Assembly: GCF_014898815.1 (NCBI RefSeq)
Contig: NW_026515426.1
Span: 1-64,000 of the forward strand
Direction: 5' to 3'
DNA from: Panonychus citri
Lineage: Eukaryota; Arthropoda; Arachnida; Trombidiformes; Tetranychidae
DNA: 64,000 bases
In this document: positions 46,583 to 57,515 of the stretch, piece by piece
How positions within the stretch are numbered: the stretch's first letter is position 1
Layout: the number at the start of each line of letters is the position of its first letter
Notes under the pieces: model-generated
The model's database searches: none
Seen by the model: the letters and a program-made list of their open reading frames with translations, nothing else
Told to the model about the DNA's origin: nothing
Program-made: the position numbers and the translations under genes

Positions 46583-48163
46583 TTAGCTGGTTAATGGGCC
46601 ATTATTATTGTATCGAGTAACATCATCAGGAGTTTCGGTAAAAATGGACTTATTGTAGGTCGGTGATAAATTGGTGCTTATTGGTGAGATTAAATTGTTT
46701 ATTCGAGGAGGAGATAATCTAATGTTCGGAGGTCGTTTTCTGATCTTTTTCGGTGTAGGTAAACCTGTGGATCCAAGTCTTTTGGATTTAGGTGTTTGAA
46801 CCATTAGAGCGCTTGGTGGTTGATCCTCTGGTGGTGTCTTTACATGTGAGCTATGGATTGTGGGGTATGGGGGCTGTGGTGGTTGTGATGGCGGTGGAGG
46901 ATTTGGTTTACCATAAACTAATTGTTTGAAAAATTTTTCCGCAAAATTAAACAGAGTTAAACAGGAGAAACCAAACCAAAGGCCAATTGCCGATCCAACG
47001 TAACTAAAATATTCAATAAAATCAATGGCTGGTCGATGTTTATAAACTACGTCAAAATTAAATGGCCGATGAATGTAAACGCGGGTCAAATAGCTCGGCT
47101 GACCAGTACCACCTCCAGATCCACTTGGACCTCCGCCCAAATTGTATTGTACATACTTGACATAATGTGCGTACTCATTAAAGTCACATTGTTTTCTTGA
47201 ACACTCCAAGTGACACTCTCGATTAATCTTATGAGTCATATGGGTGTCATTTAGACGTATCTCCTCTGAAACGAATGACAGTTGAACATCACGTCCTCCA
47301 GGTACATCTAAAGGCCAACTTTTGAAAGCTCGTTCATTGAGACGCTCTTTACACTTGTACATACAACCAACCCAACCAGAGACACCAAATTGTGAATAAA
47401 TTTGACAATTAGTTTGATATGGAGCTTCGAGCAGTTTAATCCGAGTCAATTGATAATTAATAGACACAATTGACATTAGGCCAATATTGAAAGAGGAAAA
47501 ATCTTCATCCTCAGTCCAAGGAACATATGAACCAGGGTGCATGGTGAAAATCGCAGTGACCGGAGTCTCACCGCTTTTCGTTAGATTAAAGTTAATAAAA
47601 TCCCGTTCCCCGTTTAGAGCCTCTAAAAATGGGATACCCGAACTATTCCAATGGAAATAAGTGTAACACCGACGAAGAGCATTATTTCGAGACCATTCAA
47701 TTGACTCTCGAACTTTTGAATACTCGGAACACGGAACATCTATACAAGTTGACCCATTGGTAAATCGTGAATCTTGACTACAAATTAATAGACAAGAAAT
47801 ACTAACATCATCAAGTATCATCGAATGGTGAAACAATTTATCAATGGACGCTGATCGATACAATAAGTATCTCTCTTGGATCGTTAAATTTTCACTGATC
47901 ACTTTATCGGGATAAATGCGCTTCAAGGGTTCCAACAGTTTCAGATCAATGTCCAAACAAATGGTCAACGCAGGTAATTGAATCAAAAACTGCCGATCAA
48001 CCTGAATATCAACAACGGTATCAAATCTCAGGTACAAAACGTTAATCCGATAGACCTGCCAGACCATTCCGGTCATCAGGATAATGAATAAAGTTAATTT
48101 GACCCATCGATTGTTACGAAATGAGTTAAATTTTCGAGACGCACTAATTAACAATTTCATCAT
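46583..48163 (-). CDS. DEG/ENaC sodium channel 2
   Basis: Single-exon ORF. Start chosen at MMKLLISASRKF (48163); the frame is open up to 48244. TM1: LFIILMTGMVWQVYRINVLY. Post-TM1: LPALTICLDIDL. Ectodomain motifs SCLLICSQD, CIDVPCSEYSK, YQTNCQIYSQFGVSGWVGCM and ECHLECSRKQCDF give paired cysteines; a Gly-rich insert (GGGPSGSGGGTGQ) precedes the last strand. TM2 and pore: AIDFIEYFSYVGSAIGLWFG. The cytoplasmic tail of about 115 aa is Pro-rich (NPPPPSQPPQPPYP). About 40 % similar by eye to channel 1, so the two are tandem paralogues. Confidence 0.9.
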   Translation of the reverse strand: MMKLLISASRKFNSFRNNRWVKLTLFIILMTGMVWQVYRINVLYLRFDTVVDIQVDRQFLIQLPALTICLDIDLKLLEPLKRIYPDKVISENLTIQERYLLYRSASIDKLFHHSMILDDVSISCLLICSQDSRFTNGSTCIDVPCSEYSKVRESIEWSRNNALRRCYTYFHWNSSGIPFLEALNGERDFINFNLTKSGETPVTAIFTMHPGSYVPWTEDEDFSSFNIGLMSIVSINYQLTRIKLLEAPYQTNCQIYSQFGVSGWVGCMYKCKERLNERAFKSWPLDVPGGRDVQLSFVSEEIRLNDTHMTHKINRECHLECSRKQCDFNEYAHYVKYVQYNLGGGPSGSGGGTGQPSYLTRVYIHRPFNFDVVYKHRPAIDFIEYFSYVGSAIGLWFGFSCLTLFNFAEKFFKQLVYGKPNPPPPSQPPQPPYPTIHSSHVKTPPEDQPPSALMVQTPKSKRLGSTGLPTPKKIRKRPPNIRLSPPRINNLISPISTNLSPTYNKSIFTETPDDVTRYNNNGPLTS

Positions 48164-48244
48164 GATCAACTTTGACCAATTTAACTTTTTTTTTACTATT
48201 AATAAATCGTTGTAATTGAAAATTGGGAAAAAAACTTTAAACAC

Positions 48245-48965
48245 TCAAACAATTAACCTGTTCAATGTTATATTACCATAGGTGATAGTAAATAATTTAT
48301 CATCACCATGTTCAGTATTTGTTTTGATTTAGTTTTTCACATTGATGATTAAAAAACAACAACAACAACAATTTAAATCATCGTCTTACCATTATGTAAA
48401 TCACCAAGGGGTAAAAGTAATTTAAAGGTAATAATAACCGTAATAATAATGAATAGATAGAGATAATTAGATAATTCCAATGAGAAAAGTTTATTTGTAA
48501 ATGTAATCAATAAATTGTAATTTCAATTCAACTTATCGATTAAACAATTTAGAAACAATTAGTTGATTTTCACCTGAACGAAAAAAAACTCTTGACCCTC
48601 TTTACAAAGTACAATAATCGTGGTTATTATTGTTCTGATTAAGTTTAATTTTATTATTATTTTTTTCTCAACAATTAACATTCAATTTTAATTCTATTCT
48701 CATCGTAATTGAATTAACTTGATTGTTTCCTTTCTCTTTCTCTTTCTTTTTTTTCTCTTCAAACTCTCTGCTCATGTGAACACATGTTTCCATTTGTTGT
48801 TTATCTTTTGTTTTTCTTAATTGTTGCTCGTTGATTCCAATTGTAATTTCCATTGGAACAGTTTAATTACAGTTTCGTTTAATTGTTCTACTATTCGTAC
48901 ATGTTAATTGTCTCGATTGATTAGTTGGTTAGTTGATTCAATTGTTTGTTTTCTTTTTTTTCCAG
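48245..48965. other. Divergent region channel 2 / HAGH
   Basis: Upstream regions of both genes. A small spliced-looking leader (48966-48996, between AG and GTAAGC) may be a HAGH 5' UTR exon. Confidence 0.4.
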
Positions 48966-49212
48966 AAAAAAATATTTACCAGGATATAGACAAAGAGTAA
49001 GCTGATTACTCGCTTGTTTACCTAACATGTTACAACGTAATTTTTGATTATTTTCAATTTAATTGTGACTAATTCTTTTCCTATAGATTAATTAATTGTT
49101 CTCTGTTCCATTTATTGTATTAGGTTTAATCTATTCTTCTGTTAAAACTCTCCGTGGTCTGGTTGGTATTCATTCATCACATAGTTTAACCTCTACTGTT
49201 TTTGGTAATCAA

Positions 49213-50229
49213 ATGGAGGTGAAAATTTTATCCGCTCTTTCCGACAATTATATGTACCTGATTATCGACAAGGAGACTAATAAAGCGGCCATTGTTGATC
49301 CAGTTGAACCTGAGAAGGTTTTGAAAACGGTCAGTGATTCGGGTGTTCAATTGACAACCGTATTAACTACACACCATCACTGGGATCATGCCGGTGGTAA
49401 TGTTGATTTAGTTTCCAAGGCTTCAGGTTTAACCGTTTGTGGTTATGATGAAAGGATTGGTGGTTTAACTAACAAAGTTAATCATGGTGATTCATTTACA
49501 ATTGGAAAATTGCTGGTTAATTGTCTTTATACTCCTTGTCACACCAGTGGGCACATTTGTTATCATGTTGTTCCGCCTTCAGGTGAATCCGATGGAGCTG
49601 TTTTTACAGGTAAATTTTATTTTCCTTTCTTCCCATTAATCTAATTTTAATCAAAATTCTAATCACATGAAAAAACAATTAGGTGATACTCTTTTCCTTG
49701 CTGGTTGTGGGAAATTTTTTGAAGGAACAGCTGATCAAATGTATGAAGCTCTAATCAAGAAACTTGGTTCATTACCAGATTCAACTGTAAGTCAGAAATT
49801 CATGTGGTTGATTAACTTAATTTACATATTCTATCATTCTAATTGTGATTTTCATGCCTCTTGATTGCAGAAAGTATATTGTGGCCATGAATATACTGTA
49901 TCTAATTTGGTTTTTGCGAAAAACGTTGAACCTTCAAACCAAGATATTGAAAATAAACTAAATTGGTCGAGAGTAAGTTGATTGTATTGATAGTATCGAT
50001 TGATTTTTAATCATATTTCTCTATTTATATTTATATTAATATTTATTAGGAAAGAAGATCAAATTGTGAAACAACCATTCCATCAACGATTGGAGAGGAA
50101 AAGTTAATCAACCCTTTTATGCGAGTTAATCAATCATCTGTCCAACAATTTGCCAAACTTACAGATCCAATCAAAGTAATGGCCGCTTTAAGAGAAGCCA
50201 AAAATAATTTCAAATCATCGTCACTTTAA
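49213..50229 (+). CDS. HAGH: Hydroxyacylglutathione hydrolase (glyoxalase II)
   Basis: Exons 49213-49609, 49683-49786, 49871-49972 and 50050-50229 join in phase. It hydrolyses S-D-lactoylglutathione to D-lactate and glutathione, step two of methylglyoxal detoxification. The metallo-beta-lactamase binuclear-metal motif is TTHHHWDHAGGN; other ligands are in CHTSGH, FTGDTLFLAGCGK (FTG and DTLF lie in adjacent exons) and YCGHEYT. The C-terminal substrate-binding part has NPFMRVNQ. The ATG at 49213 (MEVKILSALSDNYMYL) matches the cytosolic start of animal HAGH. Upstream in-frame codons (49096-49212, SVKTLRGLVGIHSSHSL) resemble a mitochondrial presequence but have no ATG in this window and could be reached only with another leader exon. 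Confidence 0.93.
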
Positions 50230-50340
50230 TAACACCACAAAGAAATTACAGTTTAATCCAGTTACATTTATTAGTTACAACTAATTTGATGTAATATTTT
50301 TAATAGTAAATCATAAAAATTGATTGATTTTGATTTTCTA

Positions 50341-51834
50341 TCACCAGTAAACTGTTGGTAATTGTTGATTGATACTTTTAACTCTTGATACTCTTGCACG
50401 TCTATTAGTTGCAACTTTACTCTGGTATCCGAGATTTTGATCAATTGGTGAATTATTATTATTTGATTTGGTTGCGATATTAATTTTCGCTGATCTACTC
50501 TTTGTGGGCCGTGTAAATAAACCACAATAGCAATTGAGAAACTTTTCCGATAAACTAATCAACGACAAACCAAACCAGAAATTTAAACTACTTGCAAGAT
50601 AAATTATCAAATCGAGAAGTGTATATTCGGGAAAATATTGATTTATCTCGAAAGGTGCTGTTGGTGCTCGTAAAAGGATAACATAAACTCCGTTTTGATC
50701 TTCATCAGTTAAGGTTCGATAGCCTTGTGGTGAATAAATTTCCTCCTCACAATCAGGCTTATCAGCGATATGATTACAATGCTGACGACAGAATTTAAAA
50801 TATTTCCTTAGGCGATTTCGCTCTGTTATATTAGGGGTAAGATATTCACCATAATACTGATAATAACCATTCCTTAGATTGGCCTGAGAGTAATTTAAAG
50901 CTTGAATTGTCCCATAAAAGACTGACCCTATGGATGAAGCGGTCAAATTGTTGAGACAAGCGTCAATAAAGTGGAACCTTGAAGAGTAACCATAATTTGA
51001 ATAGTTCCGACAAGAGACTTCATAGTTTTCTTGGCTTAAGATGTTGACAATTTTACTAAAGGTCACGATGTAAATGCCCGGTGGTTGACCATTGAAACCT
51101 ATTCGATATGCTGTTTGACCTGAGCCCTGAATTAGTTTACCAAATTCTGAAAACATGATTGTAGTTGAAGTTGTAATGGTCGATATGTTATTATTTAAAT
51201 CAATGGCCATCATTTGACCGTCGTAAGGAGGTTGAAATATTTCGTGACGGGAAAATTTAATCGGACCACCCGATGAATTGTAACAATTAATGGTCAAGCA
51301 AAATAACGGTTGTCTAGAATAACGAGTGACCTCACAAGTAGAATTGTCCTTTACCAAATAATAGCCCGATTTGGTGTCACCCAATCGTCGAAAGGTCGGA
51401 GTTAATTTGATCTTTGGAATTAAATTGTCAATATCTTTAAGAAGATTATTTAACTGGTTTACCGTTAGATTGCCCAAAATTGAATAGATTGAGGTGAACA
51501 TGTCTCTGTGGGTTCCGAGGTCATCATAAAATGGCCGCTCTAATAAAAGATCATCTAATTTATCGTCAAGAGCGGAAGCTTTGGTTAAATTGATTAAATC
51601 AAGAAAAGGGAAACACAAGGAAACACTTGGCAAAGTAATTTGATTCGGAGTGGTCAAGTTAACCTTTGACGTTATCTCACCGGACATATAATCAATAGCA
51701 ATCGAGTAAATTTGACCTCCACAAAGACAGGTCACCAGTAGATGGATAATAATCTGAATATGTTTACGTAAATTTGGTGTACATTTTGATTTAACTGGTT
51801 GACCAATTGAGATCCCGTTGTCCATTAGGGTCAC
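50341..51834 (-). CDS. DEG/ENaC channel 3 (divergent)
   Basis: Single exon, 497 aa. TM1 at about 27-50 (IQIIIHLLVTCLCGGQIYSI), followed by the family's post-TM1 strand LPSVSLCFPFLDL. The long ectodomain has CEVTRYSRQPLFCLTINC, NYEVSCRNYSNYGY and FKFCRQHCNHIADKPDCEEE. TM2/pore is LLDLIIYLASSLNFWFGLSL, where the usual Gly-x-Ser is replaced by a Ser-Ser-Leu-Asn region. The tail of about 70 aa is basic. It is convergent with HAGH (111 bp between stops) and clearly more distant from channels 1 and 2 than they are from each other. Confidence 0.82.
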   Translation of the reverse strand: MTLMDNGISIGQPVKSKCTPNLRKHIQIIIHLLVTCLCGGQIYSIAIDYMSGEITSKVNLTTPNQITLPSVSLCFPFLDLINLTKASALDDKLDDLLLERPFYDDLGTHRDMFTSIYSILGNLTVNQLNNLLKDIDNLIPKIKLTPTFRRLGDTKSGYYLVKDNSTCEVTRYSRQPLFCLTINCYNSSGGPIKFSRHEIFQPPYDGQMMAIDLNNNISTITTSTTIMFSEFGKLIQGSGQTAYRIGFNGQPPGIYIVTFSKIVNILSQENYEVSCRNYSNYGYSSRFHFIDACLNNLTASSIGSVFYGTIQALNYSQANLRNGYYQYYGEYLTPNITERNRLRKYFKFCRQHCNHIADKPDCEEEIYSPQGYRTLTDEDQNGVYVILLRAPTAPFEINQYFPEYTLLDLIIYLASSLNFWFGLSLISLSEKFLNCYCGLFTRPTKSRSAKINIATKSNNNNSPIDQNLGYQSKVATNRRARVSRVKSINQQLPTVYW

Positions 51835-52133
51835 AAGAGTTTTTACCTTAATTGTTAATTTCCCATTGATTGTAATTTCGATTTCTTCTTGATTGTTTAT
51901 CGGTAAAATTCAAGCTTTCCATTCATATTAATCAATTGTCATTTATCATCATCACAAATGTTTGGCTCTTTTATGTTTCTCAGTTTGTTTCATGATTAAT
52001 GATTCTAATTGTTGTGACAATTTTGCTTCAACATTGATTGATAATCACAAACATCACAAACAATTATTACGATTCACGATTTTTCGCATGAAGATTAAAG
52101 ACAAACTAGGCTACCTACAGAGTTTGTAGTACA
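51835..52133. other. Channel-3 upstream region
   Basis: AT-rich, ends at the retrotransposon target site. Confidence 0.5.
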
Positions 52134-52138
52134 GGCAC

Positions 52139-52665
52139 TGTAACGAAAACATTACATGTAAATTAAAAAGGGGTTGAATTTGTTTCTTTTGAGCACAATT
52201 TAATTGATTAGTTAATCTTTAGTCTTCACTGACTATTTAATTAAATCACAAGACGCAACTTTGACTATTTTAGTTAAAATGTAAAGGGTCAAATACGGTC
52301 TTCACTGACCGTCATTTGACCAGGACAATTTAGCACCACAATTATTTGGTCTTCACTGGTCATTATACACAAATTTAATAGATATTATATATTTTATTTA
52401 ATTAACAAATTATTAGAAAATTGAACAATTAAACAATTAAACAATATTGATGAAAAATGGTGAAGATTTGACTTTGGTTGATCTTCACTGATCAAAACCA
52501 AAGTCATTAGTTGATCTTCACTGATCTAACTAATTACTTCTTCTAATTAACAAAATCTATTATTTTATAAAGAAAAATGAATTTATCGCTAGTGGGATCT
52601 AATTGAAGAGGTTTGTTTTCTGTTCAGGTTTTATCAATCAATTGATATTGTATAATATTACAACA
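52139..52665 (-). repeat. 3' LTR (527 bp)
   Basis: Direct-repeat partner of 54929-55457. The difference I can see is single-base run-length changes (two positions). Confidence 0.92.
52206..52525 (-). other. Five hairpins with common TTCACT loop in the 3' LTR
   Basis: Loops at 52225-52230, 52301-52306, 52352-52357, 52484-52489 and 52517-52522. Best stem: GACTTTGGTTGATC against GATCAAAACCAAAGTC around 52484. Others are GGTCAAATACGGTC/GACCGTCATTTGACC and ATTAGTTGATC/GATCTAACTAAT. At 52352 the pair is GGTC/GGTC and does not close. In the sense strand the loop reads AGTGAA. Confidence 0.75.
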
Positions 52666-52744
52666 TTTCCGTCGACTTAAATTTGAGCAGTCTCTGCCAA
52701 AGCAAAGGGTTGAATTCCATATTTCAAGAAGGGCATCATAGAAT

Positions 52745-54240
52745 TTATTTGTTATCGATTTCGTCGGCACTTCTTTGTACCAACCAGTTGAAAACATTAT
52801 CGTTAGGTTTATGACAGCTTAAGTTGATGATTTTATCTTTCGTATAGTGATAGGGTTGATAATATGAAAGTGTAGGATTACAACTCGGGTAAGGTGAAGA
52901 GTAAAAATGTGAAGATAAACATTTAATTGAGTTTGATTCCAAGTAAAGATTAGGATAATTAACGTGAGCAGTTTTGTCAATCAATTTTGGTATCTCTTCA
53001 GCTAGTGGTATTTCAAGAGGATCAACTAATTCTAAAAAGGGGAAATTTTCCTCTTGTTCATTCTGTTCATTGGATTTGCATTGATTCGAATCGATCTGAT
53101 CAAGATTTTCAATAATTTCAGTTTCCCTTTCGATCTCTAACGAATGTTTAGCACTTGGTAAACTCGTGAGATTAATCAAATTTGAATTATTAATATGAAT
53201 TGTTTTAGCTGCACAATCAATTATAAGATTAGCTTTTGTCATTAGATCTTGACCAATTAAAGCATCGAATTGATGTGGCAAATATTCAGTAACTTGGACA
53301 ATTGTTGATATTGCAACTGCTGATTTGTCGTCACAAATTTTAATTCTAACTTTGACTTGTCCAAGTATTTTAACTGGGCTATTGTTAACAGCTAAAGGAG
53401 GAGGTGCAAGGTATGGTTGTAAGTTTAAATTCAGTCGATCAACTAGATTTTTACTGATTAGAGTTAAACCGGAACCTGTATCGAACATTGCTTGGACTTT
53501 CTTATTATTTAATTTGATTTCTTTATGAATTAGATTTGAATGTGGAATTGGAAAAAGTGAAGAAACTGAAGAGTTGGGTTTCTCATTGATTTGGTTGATT
53601 TTAAATGGTAATTGATTTGAATTCAAATAATTTTCATTTTCATTGTGCTTTATTCTTGAGTTGACGGTTTTATCTACTAATTTAGCAGCATTAATAAGTT
53701 CTGTTAATGTTTGAGGATTTTGTAATGTTATTATGAATTTAGCTTGAGGTAAAAGTCTTTCAATGATGAAGATTATCATGAGCTTTTCTGGCATCTTTTT
53801 ATTCATTCTCAAACATAATTCTTGAATCTGATAGACAAAGTTAGTCGTTAGCTGATTAGACGCTTGTTTGCTATAATGAAATTGATGAGAGAGATGAGCT
53901 TGATAATCAGCTGGGCAAAGGTCTGAGATCATTCTATTTCTTAATTCATCATAAGTTTTAGGCATTTTCGGAAAGAATGAGGACTACAGGTAACGTTGTA
54001 CCATTTGCGAGCTGAACCTTGCAAATAAAAGGGAATAATCTTGAACATCTCAATAGCACCAAGACCTAAAGCACTAGAAGCTAATTCAAAGTTTATCAAC
54101 CAATCAATCAAATCTTCATTATCACCTCTGAATGGCTCAATGGTGATATGATTGTTCAGGACATGGCTTGAATTAATAGTGTTAATTGTTGGGTTAAATT
54201 CGATTGGATTAAATCCAAATTGATCAGAGTAATAATTCAT
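52745..54240 (-). CDS. LTR-element gag and aspartic protease, two frames
   Basis: Frame 1 (54240-53941) is the gag N-terminal part, with IEPFRGDNEDLIDWLINFEL and LQGSARKWYN. Frame 2 (53965-52745) holds the rest of gag (LRNRMISDLCPADYQ) and a retropepsin-type protease with the active-site AMFDTGSGLTLIS and DALIGQDLM. The change of frame at about 53955-53975 falls inside gag, not at a gag-pol boundary, so it is more likely a mutation or sequence error than programmed frameshifting. The protein ends without RT. No zinc knuckle is visible. Confidence 0.8.
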
Positions 54241-54320
54241 AATTGATAAAGTAATATGTTAAATGTTAATTGTATGATAATATGATGATAATTTGTGATA
54301 ATTGAATGTATTGAGAGAAT

Positions 54321-54505
54321 AACGTCTTCACTGACAGTTAAGGATTTTTCATTTTATAGTCTAAGGAGAGAATAAACAATCAAGAAGCAAGGGTCTTCAC
54401 TGACCTCACGTTTAACGATTTCGCTGAAAATCAATTGTCAGAATGAACAAGATAAAAAAACAATCGTGCTAAAAGATTGGTCTTCACTGACCTTAGTAGC
54501 GATAT
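54321..54505 (-). other. Three further TTCACT-loop hairpins in the leader
   Basis: Loops at 54327-54332 (stem AACGTC/GACAGTT), 54396-54401 (GGTC/GACC) and 54483-54488 (GGTC/GACC, extended with bulges to ATCG/CGAT). They lie in the 5' untranslated leader between LTR and gag, where retroelement packaging signals usually reside. Confidence 0.7.
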
Positions 54506-54928
54506 TAAAAAAAAGAAGAGAAAAGATACCAAAAAAGAAGACTTACTTTCGTAATTAAAGGATAGATGGAAATCTGTAAAGTGTGTTAATTATTTGATTT
54601 AAATACAAATTGATTTGATTAATTATTAATATGTTATTGTTAATTGATTATTATTAATTTTTGATTATTGATTAGCTGATCTTTTAATTTTTATTATTTA
54701 TAATGGTTTATTATTTGATGGTTGATTTGTTAATTGTTGATTTGTAAGTTGTTGATTTGTAAGTTGTTGATTTGTTAATTGTTCGTTTTTTTTATTTCTC
54801 ATTAAAGTAACATTGAGACCACGATTTTAACGTTTATTTGAAGGTCATTTTATGGTTCGAATTAAATTGGAGAATAGATTTGCACGAAAATTAGTTCACC
54901 AAATTCACCCTCACACACGGCCACCAAA

Positions 54929-55457
54929 TGTAACGAAAACATTACATGTAAATTAAAAAGGGGTTGAATTTGTTTCTTTTGAGCACAATTTAATTGATTA
55001 GTTAATCTTTAGTCTTCACTGACTATTTAATTAAATCACAAGACGCAACTTTGACTATTTTAGTTAAAATGTAAAGGGTCAAATACGGTCTTCACTGACC
55101 GTCATTTGACCAGGACAATTTAGCACCACAATTATTTGGTCTTCACTGGTCATTATACACAAATTTAATAGATATTATATATTTTTATTTAATTAACAAA
55201 TTATTAGAAAAATTGAACAATTAAACAATTAAACAATATTGATGAAAAATGGTGAAGATTTGACTTTGGTTGATCTTCACTGATCAAAACCAAAGTCATT
55301 AGTTGATCTTCACTGATCTAACTAATTACTTCTTCTAATTAACAAAATCTATTATTTTATAAAGAAAAATGAATTTATCGCTAGTGGGATCTAATTGAAG
55401 AGGTTTGTTTTCTGTTCAGGTTTTATCAATCAATTGATATTGTATAATATTACAACA
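54929..55457 (-). repeat. 5' LTR (529 bp) with five TTCACT-loop hairpins
   Basis: Same hairpins as in the other LTR; loops at 55015-55020, 55091-55096, 55142-55147, 55276-55281 and 55309-55314. Confidence 0.92.
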
Positions 55458-55462
55458 GGCAC

Positions 55463-56302
55463 AGAACAAAAAATCAACTGAAAGAGCTCAAAAATCTAAA
55501 CCCGTTAAAAATAGAAGCAATGTCAGAGGTGGTCAGAGTCAAAAGTTATTAATGAAAAAAAATGGGTCTTAAATTGACCAACAAAAAGTGTTAATTAGAT
55601 AATTAATCAGATTAATAAGAGGATGAGATAGAAAAGAAAGAGAAAAGGTGTGTGTGTGAGAGAGAGAAGGGATGAATTATGGGAGAGGAGGAAGAGTCTC
55701 AGAGGAATATAAGTTTTTTAATTGTATCAACTGCACGTCCTGGGATATTAAAACTTCGAGGTGCTAATCAAATCTTTAATTGCTCTGGTTAACTTAAGGT
55801 GCAAAGTCGAAAGAATCAACCTGAACTGGTTAGGTTTATTGTGAGGTAAAAATGATTGTCAATAATAGACGAAGTTTATTGGTACAACTTGGCAACCTAT
55901 TTGTGGCACCTATTACAAACAACTACAGTGGATTCTATTAATATTTGATGAATTAGTTTACAAACAAATTAAAAGAAATTTAAATTACTTTTTGTTTGAA
56001 TTGTGACTTATTTTCGCAGGTGAAATACGATTTGCTAGTTTACAGCTTAATACATACAGATAGTTTTCGTTGGTTGACATAAAAAGGATGAGTTTTTTAA
56101 GATCCTTCGTCATTTCAACAGTTTAATCTAAACAACAACGAATATTATTTTATTATTAATAAATATTTTGTTCTAAAAGCAACATCACCGTTTTCAATTT
56201 CATTCTCATTTTCTTGATCAATAGCAACAATTAAAATTTCTCTTTAATTTTTTCTATTCGAATAAAGTTATCATCCTCGCTCATCATCAACGAATCATAA
56301 TT
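55463..56302. other. Spacer between retrotransposon and small secreted peptide gene
   Basis: GA/GT simple runs at about 55640-55690; no gene recognised. Confidence 0.5.
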
Positions 56303-56524
56303 ATGAATTTCCAGTTTTTCCTAACTTTTGTATCAGTTCTGGTATCTTTCATTGGAACATCTTTAGCACGTGCCCCTTCAACTACTGGTATTGCGTCGGC
56401 AGTTACACCTGCTGAGGTAAGCACACCAGGAACTATGACTGGTCCCGATGGAAGTCCTACCAAAATAATATTCCCACATTCAGCTGTTTCAAATATGGTG
56501 TATACTACAACTCCCCTACCTTAA
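56303..56524 (+). CDS. Small secreted protein of unknown function
   Basis: 73 aa. Residues 1-22 are a good signal peptide (FFLTFVSVLVSFIGTSLA, cut before RAPST). The mature part of about 50 aa is rich in Thr, Pro, Ser and Ala, lacks Cys and dibasic sites, and ends TTTPLP. A polyadenylation-like AATAAAATAA follows at about 56598. No family recognised. Candidates are a structural or mucin-like secretion or a salivary protein, which is speculation. Confidence 0.55.
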   Translation: MNFQFFLTFVSVLVSFIGTSLARAPSTTGIASAVTPAEVSTPGTMTGPDGSPTKIIFPHSAVSNMVYTTTPLP

Positions 56525-57515
56525 TATCCACTCATCATCCAAAAAGAGTTGATCACAAACTGGCAACGTCAAATGATGATATGTGATAAAACAAAACAAT
56601 AAAATAATTCCTAGCATTCTAGTAATCCGTTTCTAATTTTATTATATTTGTATTTTGTATATTAACTAGGCATAATTCAGCCGAAGTGACGTCTGAGTGC
56701 TTGTACTTTATCGAGTGTGACTTTAAAGAAAAGCAAGAAATTTTATGTGAGTGATCTGAATTGTCATTTTTGAGTTCTCGTCCCTAGAAAATTAAGTTTC
56801 TTGAAGTAAAGTCTCGGACAATTATGGTTTCTAATAGTATTCTTGTATTATTAAATGATTATTGATTCGAAAATTTTTAGATTGTTATTGTTATTAATTG
56901 GACTTTATTATTAAGAAAAAAAACTATTTCTTTTAAATCTCTATTGATTTTTTTTCAATTGTTAGTAAATTGTTTTTATCTTTTTACAATGATGTGTGAT
57001 TAGGATTAAAAAAAGTTGATCACTCTCAAATTGATATTCTGATTGTAACGGAAATGATAATACACACAATAATTAACATAATATTGATGAGGATGATGAT
57101 AAATATAATACATTTTGCTTTTGATTTGGTTATAAGGATGGAAGCCACAATTAGTTGGGAATGGTTAATTGAAAACTTTAAAATTTTGTTGCATTGGACA
57201 ACAGCATTTAATTAATTAGCATTAATTTGACTTGATATGACTGGTATCGCAATAATTGACTTGATATAATATTGATCCAATTTTGACTTGACTTATTTGA
57301 TTGCACAATTTAATAATGCCTACGGTTAATTGTAACTATCAGCTTTTCGTTGTTGATTCGATGGCAATTTTTTTCGTAAAGCACTCACTTTAACACTAAA
57401 TTTATTTAATCAATAGTTTCCTGCTTTTGGTAATTGTTTGGTTTCGTTGTTATCGTGATAAAAAAACGTTGATTTCAATTGTGTGTCTGGACTTTTTTGT
57501 TTTTGGCTTCCTCCC
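56525..57515. other. Spacer before MROH1 3' end
   Basis: AT-rich; nothing recognised. Confidence 0.5.

Larger units (their letters stand above)
52139..55457 (-). mobile_element. Young non-autonomous LTR retrotransposon
   Basis: 3,319 bp between target duplications GGCAC (52134-52138 and 55458-55462). The LTRs at the two ends are TG...CA and nearly identical. Sense is minus, so the right LTR is the 5' LTR. Just inside it, TGGTGGCC (54926-54919, minus) could be the primer-binding site. The 2.26-kb interior encodes only gag and protease; no reverse transcriptase, RNase H or integrase is present. Ty3/gypsy-like by protease and gag character. Confidence 0.9.

Noticed and set aside
52201..55320. 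CRISPR-like array from repeated CTTCACTG
   Set aside because: Spacing is irregular, the flanks are palindromic stems and the setting is a eukaryotic LTR element; no CRISPR.
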